A stretch of DNA of 21,711 bases from UBA9410 sp036123585 (GTDB taxonomy: Bacteria; Actinomycetota; Acidimicrobiia; Acidimicrobiales; MedAcidi-G1): assembly GCA_036123585.1 (NCBI GenBank), contig JAZADN010000039.1, positions 1 to 21,711 of the forward strand, written 5' to 3'. The position numbers and the translations under genes are program-made. The notes below the pieces were generated by a model, which saw only the letters and a program-made list of their open reading frames with translations, had not been told where the DNA came from and did no database searches. This document shows positions 7,522 through 15,005 of this stretch, one piece after another (position 1 is the first letter of the stretch; the number at the start of each line of letters is the position of its first letter).

Positions 7522-8033
7522 CAGCCCTGCCCGGCGTAGGCGCCATAACGGCCGCCCAGGAACACCAGTGGCGATCCCTCATCGACGTGGGACAGGCCGA
7601 CGACCCGCCCCATTACGAACCAGTGGTCGCCGGCGTCGACCACCTCATGGGTCGTGCAGTCGATCGACGCCAGGCAGGATGGGATGGCCGGCGAGCCGGT
7701 GCCCGCGGTGGGCTGCCAGCCGGTGCCCTCCCACGGGTCGCCGTCCTTGCGAAAGAAGGCGTTGGATAGATCGGCCTGATCGTCGGCCAGCACGTTCACG
7801 CAGAACCCCCCGGCGCCTTCCATGCGACCCCAGGAGTAGGACCCCTTGCCTGGCAGGAAGCCGACCAGCGGAGGGTCCATCGACACCGACACGAACGAGC
7901 CGATGACCATGGCCACCGGCTCGTCTCCGTCCAGGGCGGTCACCAACGTGACGCCCGTCGGGTAACGGCCGAGCACCTTGCGGTAAAGGTCGCCGTCGAT
8001 CTCCGTCTTGTCGCCGGGTTGTTCCTCGGACAT
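7521..8033 (-). CDS. Flavin reductase-like domain protein (FMN-binding)
   Basis: 170 residues spanning one flavin_reduct domain. Family blocks are YPTGVTLVTALDGDEPVAM near residues 24-42, a SFVSVSMDPPLVGF block (46-59), FCVNVLADDQADLSNAF and the H-x-W/F-x-x-G-R-V block DHWFVMGRVVGL. Such proteins bind FMN/FAD and either reduce free flavin for a partner monooxygenase or act alone. A GAGGG element sits a few nt before the ATG. It heads a probable three-gene unit with the gamma-carbonic-anhydrase-like gene (1-nt overlap) and the hydrolase. No monooxygenase partner is adjacent; the LLM gene at 12617 is a distant possibility only. Confidence 0.85.
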   Translation of the reverse strand: MSEEQPGDKTEIDGDLYRKVLGRYPTGVTLVTALDGDEPVAMVIGSFVSVSMDPPLVGFLPGKGSYSWGRMEGAGGFCVNVLADDQADLSNAFFRKDGDPWEGTGWQPTAGTGSPAIPSCLASIDCTTHEVVDAGDHWFVMGRVVGLSHVDEGSPLVFLGGRYGAYAGQG

Positions 8034-8081
8034 GGATCCCTCGCGTTCCGGGTCCGACGTCGGCCCCGTCGGGACGGGACG

Positions 8082-8996
8082 CTAGCGGGAGGCCCCGACC
8101 GGAGAGGGACCGGTCGCCATCGGTTCTGATCGTGCTGCCAGGAGGCGGGAGTCGCCCTCGGCGGCTGCCGTCACCCGGCAGACGTCCAGGCCCTCGGCCC
8201 GCGACGCCGCTAAGGCCAGTAGGTCGTCGACCTCGTCATCGCAGTGGGCGGGGTCGTGGTGGAAGAGCACCAACTCGCCGACGCCGGCCTGGTGGGCCAC
8301 TTCCAGCGCGTAATCGACCGTGCAATGACCCCAGTGGGGGCGCTGGGCGAACTCCTCGGGGGTGAATTGGGCGTCGTGGACCAGCACATCGACGCCGTCG
8401 GCCAACTCGAGGACCGACTCGGCCACCCACCGAGAGTCGTCGACCGGCTGCTGGTGGTCGCTGACATAGGCCACCGAACGGCCCGCCCAGTCGACCCGGT
8501 AGCCGAAGGTACGTCCGACGTGGGGCACCGAACGGGCGGTGACCCGGACCGGGCCAACGGACCAGGTCTCTTCGACCACGTCGTGGAATTCGATGGTTCC
8601 CGGCAGGTCGCGAAAGCAGATTGGGAAGAAGGGCGGGTTCATGAAGGCGTCGAACGACTCCACGAGGGTCGTCCCGGGATCAGCCGGGCCGTAGACGTCG
8701 AGGTGGGCACCGCCGTAGTGGAGCGGGCCGAAGAAGGGAAGCCCCTGGACGTGATCCCAGTGGAGGTGGGAGACCAGCGCGGTCCCACGAAATGGTCGGC
8801 CGTTGACGGTACCGGGGCAGCCGTCCCCAAGCCCGTACAGCCGCAGCCCGGTACCGAGATCGAACAGGATCGGCTCGCCACCGGGCACGTCGAGCACGAC
8901 GCACGACGTGTTGCCCCCGTACCGGCGGTTGTCGTCGCACGGGCACGGGGTGGAGCCCCGGACACCGTAGAACGAGACCTCGAGCGATTCCCCCAT
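8082..8996 (-). CDS. Metallo-beta-lactamase-fold hydrolase (VRGS / RYGGNTSC subgroup)
   Basis: 304 residues from the ATG at 8996. An upstream TTG at 9005 is in frame, but the TACCCT box at 9005-9010 lies exactly 8 nt before the ATG, which favours the ATG as a leaderless start. The metal motif HxHxDH is SHLHWDHVQG. The N-terminal VRGSTPCPCDDNRRYGGNTSC and later ARSVPHVGRTFGYRV, VAYVSDHQQ, VLVHDAQF and HWGHCTVDYALEVA mark the MBL subgroup that includes PhnP-like and other cyclic-phosphodiesterase-like enzymes. Probable dinuclear-zinc phosphodiesterase or related hydrolase in the cytosol; the substrate is unknown. Confidence 0.85.
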   Translation of the reverse strand: MGESLEVSFYGVRGSTPCPCDDNRRYGGNTSCVVLDVPGGEPILFDLGTGLRLYGLGDGCPGTVNGRPFRGTALVSHLHWDHVQGLPFFGPLHYGGAHLDVYGPADPGTTLVESFDAFMNPPFFPICFRDLPGTIEFHDVVEETWSVGPVRVTARSVPHVGRTFGYRVDWAGRSVAYVSDHQQPVDDSRWVAESVLELADGVDVLVHDAQFTPEEFAQRPHWGHCTVDYALEVAHQAGVGELVLFHHDPAHCDDEVDDLLALAASRAEGLDVCRVTAAAEGDSRLLAARSEPMATGPSPVGASR

Positions 8997-9004
8997 CGAC
9001 GGCA

Positions 9005-9010
9005 AGGGTA
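9005..9010 (-). promoter_or_regulatory. -10 box of a leaderless promoter for the MBL-fold gene
   Basis: TACCCT on the minus strand matches TANNNT and ends 8 nt before the ATG at 8996. The same spacing recurs at several starts in the window. Confidence 0.5.
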
Positions 9011-9142
9011 CGGATGGCCTTCCGAGCGGCGGGAAGGATGTGACGGATCTCTCAGGTGACCGGTGGCTCTTCTTCCGTGTTCCGTCGGCGAATCCACCGA
9101 CCGATTCGCCCTCCTCCCGGCGACCGGCGCGAGACTCGCCCC

Positions 9143-10606
9143 ATGCCTACAGACCTTGCCGCTGCAGGGGCCCCAGCGAGGGTCGCCGACGGCTTGGTCG
9201 CCGTGGTCAAGTCATCGTGTGAAACGTGTCAGGAGGTCGCCCCAGTACTGGCCGACCTGGCCGAGCGAGTTGGGCTGGTCGTCTACACCCAGGAGGGCCC
9301 GACCTTCCCGGCCGACGCCGACTGGGTGATAGACGACACCGACCTGTCCGCCAGCTGGCATCTCGACCTCGAGGCGGTGCCTACCCTGCTGCGCATTACC
9401 GGTGGCACCGAGGTAGAGCGGGTCGAGGGCTGGGACCGGGACCGCTGGGAGGCGACGGCCGGCGTGGACGGCCTCGGACCCGACCTTCCGCCCTTCAAGC
9501 CTGGCTGAGGATCGCTCACGGTCGACCCCGGGCGGGTCGATGAACTACGGGCCCGCTTCGGTGACTCGTCTCTGGGGTCGCGCCGCATCGAGGTCGCGGC
9601 CATGGAGGACGAGGTCGAGGCGATGTTCGACCGTGGCTGGACCGACGGCCTGCCCGTGGTGCCCCCGACCGAGACCCGGGTGCGGGCCATGCTGGACGGC
9701 ACCAGTCGTCGCTCCGACGAGGTGGTGGCGCTGATGCCGCCCAACCTGGCCGAATGCACGGTGGAGAAGGTGGCCGTGAACGCAGTGCTAGCCGGATGTC
9801 GGCCCGAATACCTGCCAGTGGTGCTGGCCGCAGTGGAGGCGGTCTGCACCGACGAGTTCAATATGCACGGGATCTTGGCCACCACCATGGGCATAGGCCC
9901 CGTGCTTGTCGTCAACGGTCCTATCGCCGAACGGATCGGCATGAACTCGGGGATCAACGTCCTGGGTCAGGGCAACCGAGCCAACCTGGCCATCGGCCGG
10001 GCACTCCAGTTGGTGGTTCGAAACGTGGGCGGCGGCCGACCAGGCGAGGTGGACCGGGCCACCCACGGCAGCCCGGCCAAGTTGTCGTTCTGCTTCGCCG
10101 AGGACGAGGCAGGTTCGCCGTGGACGTCGCTGGCCGTCGACCGCGGCTTCGCCAGGGGGACTGACGTGGTCACCGCCTTCTGCGGCGAGGCGCCCCGCAT
10201 CGTCACCGACCAAAAGAGCCGGTCGGCTGACTCGTTGGTCCGGTCGTTGGCCGACGGCCTGCGTTCCGCCGTTTCGACCAGGACGGTGATTGGGATGGAC
10301 GGGATGCTGATCGTGTCGCCCGAGCACGCCGCGCGCTTCCGGGATGCCGGGTGGGACCGGGCCCGGTTCATGGAGGAGCTCGGCACCCACTTGGAGGTCG
10401 AGGCCGACACGATCCTGGCCGGGGCCGGCGGCATCGAGGAGGGCCTGCCCGGCGGCTTCGCCGGGATGACGCTTCCCAAGTTCCGACCGGGAGGCCTGCT
10501 GGTCGTCCACGCAGGCGGCCCTGCGGGACTGTTCTCGTCGGTCGTGGGAGGATGGGTGAACGGGTCGATGGGTAGCGAACCGACGAGCAGGGAGATCACA
10601 CCGTGA
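9143..10606 (+). CDS. Candidate selenoprotein: thioredoxin-like domain (CETC) fused through Sec122 to the UGSC-partner domain
   Basis: Read through the TGA at 9506-9508, this frame encodes 487 residues. Part one (9143-9508 alone) is a thioredoxin fold with redox motif CETC (Cys26, Cys29) and the cis-Pro segment EAVPTLLRI. Part two (from the ATG at 9602 alone, 334 aa) starts GWTDGLPVVPPTE and contains AGCRPEYLPVV, GPIAERIGMNSGINVLGQGN and LPKFRPGGLLVVHAGG; I know it as a conserved partner of UGSC proteins, function unknown. The 93 nt between are stop-free, GC3-rich and in the same frame, reading GSLTVDPGRVDELRARF then LGSRRIEV. A 7-bp hairpin follows the TGA at SECIS distance. My recollection is that full-length relatives carry PGCGS here, so TGA would be Sec122. 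The alternative is two separate genes; a GAGG lies 8 nt before the ATG at 9602. It overlaps the next selenoprotein by 4 nt (GTGA). Confidence 0.7.
9506..9540 (+). promoter_or_regulatory. UGA-Sec codon (9506-9508) with candidate SECIS hairpin
   Basis: The TGA is followed by a perfect 7-bp stem TCGACCC (9522-9528) / GGGTCGA (9534-9540) with loop CGGGC. The loop starts after a 20-nt spacer from the TGA. Published bacterial SECIS models ask for a 3-14 nt loop, 16-37 nt from the UGA, with a G in the first two loop positions; the second loop base is G here. The loop lacks the GU seen in the other two sites, so this is the weakest of the three structures. Confidence 0.6.
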
Positions 10607-11130
10607 GCACGAGCACCACCACGCTGCTGGACCCCACGGCCGAGACGACACCGGTCGAGCGAGCGCTGACGCCGCGGAAGGCATCTCTGGAAGGCCTGAC
10701 CGTCGGGCTGCTCGACATAAGCAAGCCCCGGGGAGACGTGTTCCTCGACCGCCTCGAGGAGCACCTGAGCCGCCGGGGTGCGAACGTCCTGCGATTCGCC
10801 AAGCCGACGTTCACCAAGCCGGCTCCGGCCGACCTACGCCATGAGATCGCCGCCACCTGTGACGCGGTGATCGAGGCGCTCGCCGATTGAGGGTCGTGTA
10901 CGACGTGCAGTGTGCACGACATCGACGATCTGGAGCGACGAGGCCTCCCAGGGGTGGTGGTCGCCTCCGAGCCGTTCGCGGACGCCGCAGTGGCCCAGTC
11001 CCGGGCGCTCGGCCTTGAGGTGGCCCACGTCCTGACCCCCCATCCGATCCAGGACCGGTCCGACGACGAGATGCGGGCAATGGCCGACGTGGCGGTTGCC
11101 GCCATCGTTGCCGCGCTCACGGATTCCTGA
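10603..11130 (+). CDS. UGSC family selenoprotein (selenocysteine at residue 96, TGA at 10888)
   Basis: 175 residues from a GTG start with GGGAG 8 nt upstream, overlapping the previous stop as GTGA. A plain caller ends it at residue 95, but the same frame continues for 79 more codons after the TGA. The junction reads ALAD-U-G-S-C-TTCSVHD, the signature of the UGSC (seleno)protein family, whose Cys homologues have CGSC. N-terminal blocks ALTPRKASLEGLTVGLLDISKP and C-terminal GLPGVVVASEPF, HVLTPHPIQDRSDDE also fit that family. Sec96, Cys99 and Cys102 form a U-x2-C-x2-C redox cluster. The domain resembles a Rossmann-like alpha/beta fold; the reaction is not known. A hairpin with apical GTG sits at SECIS distance. 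It is the second gene of the operon and ends just before the convergent mutY. Confidence 0.9.
10888..10918 (+). promoter_or_regulatory. UGA-Sec codon (10888-10890) with SECIS hairpin
   Basis: After the TGA, CGTGCA (10904-10909) pairs perfectly with TGCACG (10913-10918) around loop GTG. The spacer from TGA to loop is 19 nt. The upper stem GCA-GTG-TGC closely resembles the E. coli fdhF SECIS top (GCAGGUCUGC), including an apical GU. A longer alternative pairing GTCGTG (10893-10898) with CACGAC (10915-10920) is also possible. Confidence 0.85.
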
Positions 11131-11139
11131 CGGCGAGGC

Positions 11140-11164
11140 TCCCGGCGGGTCGACTCAGCCGGGA
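11140..11164. terminator. Hairpin between convergent UGSC and mutY genes
   Basis: TCCCGGC (11140-11146) pairs with GCCGGGA (11158-11164) around an 11-nt loop and overlaps the mutY stop codon. It may serve both convergent genes. There is no T tract. Confidence 0.4.
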
Positions 11165-12003
11165 AGGGCGTAGCCGCCGGGAGCACTGACGACAAGTCCG
11201 TCGGCGACGAGTCCTGCCGCGACACGTTCCGCCCGCTCCTGGTCGTCAGGCCACCCCATCGCCTCGGCTAAGTCGGGACCAGCGACAGGACCCTCGGCCA
11301 GACGGGCCACGAGGCGGCCCCGACCCTGGCGGTCGGACCCATCGAAGGAAGGTTGACGTCCCGCCACCCCGGCCGAACCCACCGCCGGATCGGGACCCGT
11401 CCCCCGCCAGACGCAGCCCGACGCCAGTGGGCAGTCTCCACACTGGGGACCACGCGCCCGGCAGATCGTGGCGCCGAGGTCGATGACCACCTGGTTCCAT
11501 GCCCAGCCCTCCCCTATCGGAACGGAGGCGTCGGCCAGGCCCTGGGCCTCCCGGACAGTGAGTCGCCGGCCCGTCCACCGGGCCATGATCCTGGCCACGT
11601 TGGTGTCGACCACCGCCACGTCGTCCTCGTATGCGAAGGCCAGCACTGCCCTCGCCGTGTAGGGACCCACCCCCGGAAGGGACAGCAGGTCCTCGAGGGT
11701 GCGAGGCAGGTCTCCTCCATGGAGCCCCACCACGACCGTCGCCGTCCGGTGGAGGTTCAGGGCCCGTCGGTTGTAGCCGAGGCCCGACCACTCCGCGATC
11801 ACGTCCCCCGGGCTCGCCTCGGCACACGCGGCGGGCCTCGGAAAACGCTCCAAGAACTGGGGCCACCGATCGACCACCCGCTCGACGCGCGTCTGCTGGA
11901 GCATCACCTCCGAGACGAGGATCGGCCACGGGTCCCGGACCTGACGCCACGGCAGGTCGCGCAGCCTCGGCCGACCCCAGGCCAGCAGCGACGGCGGCAG
12001 CAT
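11155..12003 (-). CDS. mutY: A/G-specific adenine glycosylase MutY (short form)
   Basis: 282 residues. MutY removes adenine mispaired with 8-oxoguanine. The helix-hairpin-helix is LPGVGPYTA (109-117), where the position of the endonuclease III catalytic lysine is Tyr, as expected for a monofunctional glycosylase. Catalytic Glu32 is in SEVMLQQT and Asp133 in VDTNVARI. The [4Fe-4S] loop C-x6-C-x2-C-x5-C is Cys181, 188, 191 and 197. A C-terminal NUDIX-like 8-oxoG recognition domain is missing or much reduced; the last ~70 residues look like a winged-helix-like segment instead. A TACCTT box 7 nt before the ATG suggests a leaderless transcript, divergent from the gene at 12079. Confidence 0.92.
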   Translation of the reverse strand: MLPPSLLAWGRPRLRDLPWRQVRDPWPILVSEVMLQQTRVERVVDRWPQFLERFPRPAACAEASPGDVIAEWSGLGYNRRALNLHRTATVVVGLHGGDLPRTLEDLLSLPGVGPYTARAVLAFAYEDDVAVVDTNVARIMARWTGRRLTVREAQGLADASVPIGEGWAWNQVVIDLGATICRARGPQCGDCPLASGCVWRGTGPDPAVGSAGVAGRQPSFDGSDRQGRGRLVARLAEGPVAGPDLAEAMGWPDDQERAERVAAGLVADGLVVSAPGGYALPG

Positions 12004-12010
12004 CGTCTGG

Positions 12011-12016
12011 AAGGTA
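12011..12016 (-). promoter_or_regulatory. -10 box of a leaderless promoter for mutY
   Basis: TACCTT on the minus strand ends 7 nt before the mutY ATG at 12003, in the 75-nt divergent gap with the gene at 12079. Confidence 0.5.
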
Positions 12017-12064
12017 GCGCCGCCAGTCGCCCCGAAGGGAGGCCCCGCGCTGGGCCGTGCGCGC

Positions 12065-12070
12065 TAGCGT
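12065..12070 (+). promoter_or_regulatory. -10 box of a leaderless promoter for the 12079 operon
   Basis: TAGCGT ends 8 nt before the GTG start at 12079. No Shine-Dalgarno sequence is visible before that GTG, which agrees with leaderless initiation. Confidence 0.5.
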
Positions 12071-12078
12071 CACCGCCC

Positions 12079-12570
12079 GTGGCGAACGCACCCGACCTCT
12101 CGTCCGAACTGCAGCTCGTGGGCGGCGACATTCGTCCGCTTGAGGAACTGCTGACCACGTTCCCCCTGGCTGCGGTGGTGGTCGATCCCTACACCCACGA
12201 GAGCTCTTGGCTGCTCGACACAGCCCGTCGAATCCTCAACGTGTTCCGGGGCGCAGACGTGCGGGTGGCCTTTCTGGTGGCCGGCACCGACTCCGAGGGC
12301 GCGGCCAGTTTCATGGGTCCGCTGGCCGACGAGATTCTCACTCTGGCCGATCCGGATCGGTCTGTTGCCCGTTCCATGGGCCTCGACTCCCTGCCCGCCT
12401 TCGTGGCCATCCGCCAGGACGGCTCGGTGCTCGGCACTGCCGAGGGGTGGGACCCCGGTGCCTGGCGGACCGCGGCGTCCGCTCTGGCCGACATGACCAG
12501 TTGGTCGCGGCCGGAGATCCCCGCCGCCGGCGACCCGGCGCCCTACGCGGGCACCGCAGCCCTCGGCTGA
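12079..12570 (+). CDS. Thioredoxin-fold protein lacking the redox cysteines
   Basis: 163 residues from the GTG at 12079; the open frame runs further upstream antisense to mutY, but that part is not gene-like and the TAGCGT box 8 nt away fixes this start. The pattern is thioredoxin-like: strand AAVVVDPY, helix, strand VRVAFLVAG, then the cis-Pro segment DSLPAFVAIRQDGSVLGTAEGWDPGAW. The place of the CxxC motif is taken by YTHESSW, and I find no cysteine in the protein. The tail GWDPGAW echoes GWDRDRW of the CETC domain at 9143. It starts a co-directional run with the LLM gene (46 nt gap). Non-catalytic or binding role is inferred. Confidence 0.65.
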   Translation: MANAPDLSSELQLVGGDIRPLEELLTTFPLAAVVVDPYTHESSWLLDTARRILNVFRGADVRVAFLVAGTDSEGAASFMGPLADEILTLADPDRSVARSMGLDSLPAFVAIRQDGSVLGTAEGWDPGAWRTAASALADMTSWSRPEIPAAGDPAPYAGTAALG

Positions 12571-12616
12571 GACACCCGCCTTCGAAGACCCTGACTCCAG
12601 GACCACTACGACCGGC

Positions 12617-13561
12617 ATGCGCGTCCGCGTTGGCTTCGGTTTCGGCGGCTCCGCCCGGCTCGGCGACCCTGCCGGCGATCAGGGGACCTTCGGTCGCATC
12701 GTCGACGATCTGGAACGGCTCGGCTTCGACTCCCTCTGGGTGAGCGAGCGGGCCACCGGCACGACGCTCGATCCGGTGGTGGCGATGGCATTCGCCGCCG
12801 GACGCACCGACCGGCTGAAGTTCGGACCGGCCGTCATGGTCCTGCCGGGTCGGAACCCGGTCCTGTGCGCCAAGGCCCTGGCCAGCCTCGACCGAATCTC
12901 CGACGGTCGGGCACTCCCCGCATTCGGCCTCGGCATCGCGGATGCGGCCGAGCACCAGGCGTTCGGCGTCGACCGTGGCGAGAGGGCCAACTGGTTCGAC
13001 GAGGCACTGCCGCTGATCCGCCGCCTGTGGACTGAGGACCGCGTGGACCACCACGGCGAGCGGTTCCACCTGGAAGGAGTGCGGGTGCTCCCCAAGCCAG
13101 TTCAGGACCCGTTCGAGGTGTGGCTGGGCGGGCGGGCGCCGTCTGAGTTGCGGCGGTGCGGACGCCTGGGTGACGGCTGGCTGCCCAGCTTCGCCACGCC
13201 GGCTTCCGTGGCCGATGGGATCCGTTTGGTCGATGAGGCGGCGGCCGACGCCGGCCGTTCCATCGACCGGGAGCACTTTGGAGCACTCGTACCCTTCGTT
13301 CACCGGGACCTCCCCGAGCGCTTCGCCGAGAGACTCCGCAGCCAACAGCCCGACCAGGACCCGCGAGAGGTGGTCGCCCGAGGGGTCGACGGGCTGGCCT
13401 CCCGCCTGCTCGAATTTGTCGCGGTGGGCGCATCGAAGTTTGTGGTGTTCCCCTTGGACGATCCGGCCGGAGACGTGTCCGGTACCGGCCGATCCGGCGG
13501 CGATGCGTGGCATGCCACCATCGAGGACGTGGCTGCCGAATGCCTACCGCTCCAGACATGA
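12617..13561 (+). CDS. Luciferase-like (LLM class) oxidoreductase, probably F420- or flavin-dependent
   Basis: 314 residues with a bacterial-luciferase TIM-barrel pattern: GFGFGG, VDDLERLGFDSLWVSER (29-45), DRLKFGPAVMVLPGRNPVLCAKALASLDRISDGR and FGLGIADAAEHQAFGVDRGER. HHGERFHLEGVRVLPKPVQDPFEVWLGG is the standard mid-domain block of actinobacterial LLM enzymes. These bind F420 or FMN and oxidise or reduce small substrates; the cofactor cannot be decided by eye. It sits between the Cys-less thioredoxin-fold gene and a 2-hydroxyacid dehydrogenase (33 nt gap), probably in one transcript. Confidence 0.87.
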   Translation: MRVRVGFGFGGSARLGDPAGDQGTFGRIVDDLERLGFDSLWVSERATGTTLDPVVAMAFAAGRTDRLKFGPAVMVLPGRNPVLCAKALASLDRISDGRALPAFGLGIADAAEHQAFGVDRGERANWFDEALPLIRRLWTEDRVDHHGERFHLEGVRVLPKPVQDPFEVWLGGRAPSELRRCGRLGDGWLPSFATPASVADGIRLVDEAAADAGRSIDREHFGALVPFVHRDLPERFAERLRSQQPDQDPREVVARGVDGLASRLLEFVAVGASKFVVFPLDDPAGDVSGTGRSGGDAWHATIEDVAAECLPLQT

Positions 13562-13594
13562 CCTTCCGAGACCGGGCATGAACATTAGGAACCC

Positions 13595-14518
13595 ATGACA
13601 TCGAGGAACATCACCGTCGCTCCGGAAAGCCGGCCAGCCATGTACGAGGCCATGTGCCGCGCAGTGGTCGCCGGCGGCGGAACCTTGGCAGACCCTGAGT
13701 ACGCCGAGGGCCTTGTGTGGGCCGACCCCGCCCGGCCCGACGTGTTCCCCGCCCTGGTCGAGCACGCCGACAGGCTGGAGTGGATCCAACTCCCTTATGC
13801 CGGTGTTGAACCGTTCGCCCACCACCTCGATCCCCGCTGGTCGTGGACGTGCGGCAAGGGTGTCTACGCACCGGCAGTGGCCGAGATGGTCCTGGCCCAG
13901 GTCCTGGCCCTGTGCAAGAACCTCCAGGGGTACGCCCGAGCGTCCACGTGGGAGGGCCCAGTGGGTCGGGTGCTGGCCGGCAGCCGGGTCACCGTGCTGG
14001 GCGGCGGTGGTATCACCAGTTGTCTGCTGCCCCTGCTGGCGCCTTTCGCCTGCGAAGTAACCGTTGTCCGGCGGACCAACGTCCCGGTCGACGGGGCGGA
14101 CCGGACGATCACCACGGCCCGCCTTCACGAGGTCCTCCCCCGAACCGACGTGCTGGTCGTCGCTCTCGCCCTCACACCGGAGACCACGGGGATCATCGGT
14201 GCGCAGGAACTGGCCGCGCTTCCCGACCACGCCCTCCTGGTCAACGTTGCCCGGGGCCGCCACGTGGTCACCAACGACCTGGCGGAAGCCCTCGTCGCGG
14301 GTCGGCTGGGTGGTGCGGCGCTCGACGTGACCGACCCGGAGCCGCTTCCAGACGGTCACCCGCTGTGGTCCGAGCCACGCTGCTTCATCACCCCCCACAT
14401 CGCCAACACCCCGGAGATGGGCCTCGAGTTGCTGGAACCGTTCGTGGCCGAGAACGTGCGCCGTTTCTGCTCCAGAGAGGACCTCCTCGCCCCAGTCGAC
14501 GTGGCACTGGGCTACTAG
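13595..14518 (+). CDS. D-isomer-specific 2-hydroxyacid dehydrogenase family protein
   Basis: 307 residues. The NAD-binding glycine turn is VLGGGGIT (134-141), the catalytic arginine is Arg220 in VNVARG, the paired glutamate is Glu249 in DVTDPEPLP, and the catalytic histidine is His268 in ITPHIANT. An AGGA element precedes the ATG. The N-terminal substrate domain (about 1-90) is divergent, with EWIQLPYAGVEPF typical of the family. It reduces 2-oxoacids or oxidises D-2-hydroxyacids with NAD(P); the substrate is unknown. The NAD turn is unusual in having four consecutive glycines. It is followed 21 nt later by the MauE-like gene. Confidence 0.9.
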   Translation: MTSRNITVAPESRPAMYEAMCRAVVAGGGTLADPEYAEGLVWADPARPDVFPALVEHADRLEWIQLPYAGVEPFAHHLDPRWSWTCGKGVYAPAVAEMVLAQVLALCKNLQGYARASTWEGPVGRVLAGSRVTVLGGGGITSCLLPLLAPFACEVTVVRRTNVPVDGADRTITTARLHEVLPRTDVLVVALALTPETTGIIGAQELAALPDHALLVNVARGRHVVTNDLAEALVAGRLGGAALDVTDPEPLPDGHPLWSEPRCFITPHIANTPEMGLELLEPFVAENVRRFCSREDLLAPVDVALGY

Positions 14519-14539
14519 GTCGGGTTCCCGACGCTCCCG

Positions 14540-14923
14540 ATGCCCGAGCCCGTGGTCACCGTCGCCGCATGGCTACTTGCCGTGGTTTTCGTCCTGGCCT
14601 CGGTGGCCAAGCTGCGTGACCCACGGGGCACCCGACGCACCCTTGGCAACTTCGGACTGCCCAACCCACCACTGCTGGCCCGGGTGATTCCCGGAACCGA
14701 GGCAGCGACAGGGCTGCTGTTGGTCGTCGACCACCGAGTGGGCGGCCAGTGCGCGGTGGCCCTGCTGGTGGCCTTCACCACACTGATCGTCGGCCGTCTG
14801 CTATCTGGCCACCACGACGCCTGCGGGTGCTTCGGCACCTGGTCGAAGCGTCCGCTGTCGTGGCGCGACCTGGTCCGCAACAGCATTCTCGTGGTCCTCG
14901 GCGTGATAGCCGCCCTCGGTTGA
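14540..14923 (+). CDS. MauE/DoxX-like redox-associated membrane protein
   Basis: 127 residues with four hydrophobic segments (about 5-24, 47-63, 71-89, 109-127). The short loop after the third holds HHDACGCFGTW, with the paired cysteines Cys95 and Cys97 that mark MauE/DoxX-type proteins. MauE-family proteins supply or shuttle disulfides for partner proteins on the outer face of the membrane. It is the last gene of the 12079-14923 run, 21 nt after the 2-hydroxyacid dehydrogenase. The family call rests on the fold and the C-G-C-F-G motif; the partner protein is unknown. Confidence 0.75.
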   Translation: MPEPVVTVAAWLLAVVFVLASVAKLRDPRGTRRTLGNFGLPNPPLLARVIPGTEAATGLLLVVDHRVGGQCAVALLVAFTTLIVGRLLSGHHDACGCFGTWSKRPLSWRDLVRNSILVVLGVIAALG

Positions 14924-14992
14924 GGGCTGGGCCACCACTCGCCTGCCGGCCACCGGCGTCCGTCTGATTCAGAGGATCGGCTCGTTCTGCTA

Positions 14993-14998
14993 CATACT
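14993..14998 (+). promoter_or_regulatory. -10 box of a leaderless promoter for the SCO6745-like gene
   Basis: CATACT (within TACATACT) ends 7 nt before the ATG at 15006, in a GC-poor patch of the gap. No Shine-Dalgarno sequence is visible. Confidence 0.5.
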
Positions 14999-15005
14999 GC
15001 GCGCC

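Noticed and set aside
9788..10684. 298-aa minus-strand frame across the selenoprotein operon
   Set aside because: Compared with the plus strand, which shows family motifs in both genes, this frame has low-complexity Arg/Pro composition and no domain.
12338..13513. 391-aa minus-strand open frame opposite the LLM gene
   Set aside because: Mirror frame of a well-supported LLM oxidoreductase; no motif and no start context.
14924..14926. Checked ordinary TGA/TAG ends (for example 12570, 14923, 18314, 20230) for further Sec readthrough
   Set aside because: No family-like continuation in frame was seen after these stops; proteins already have their normal length.
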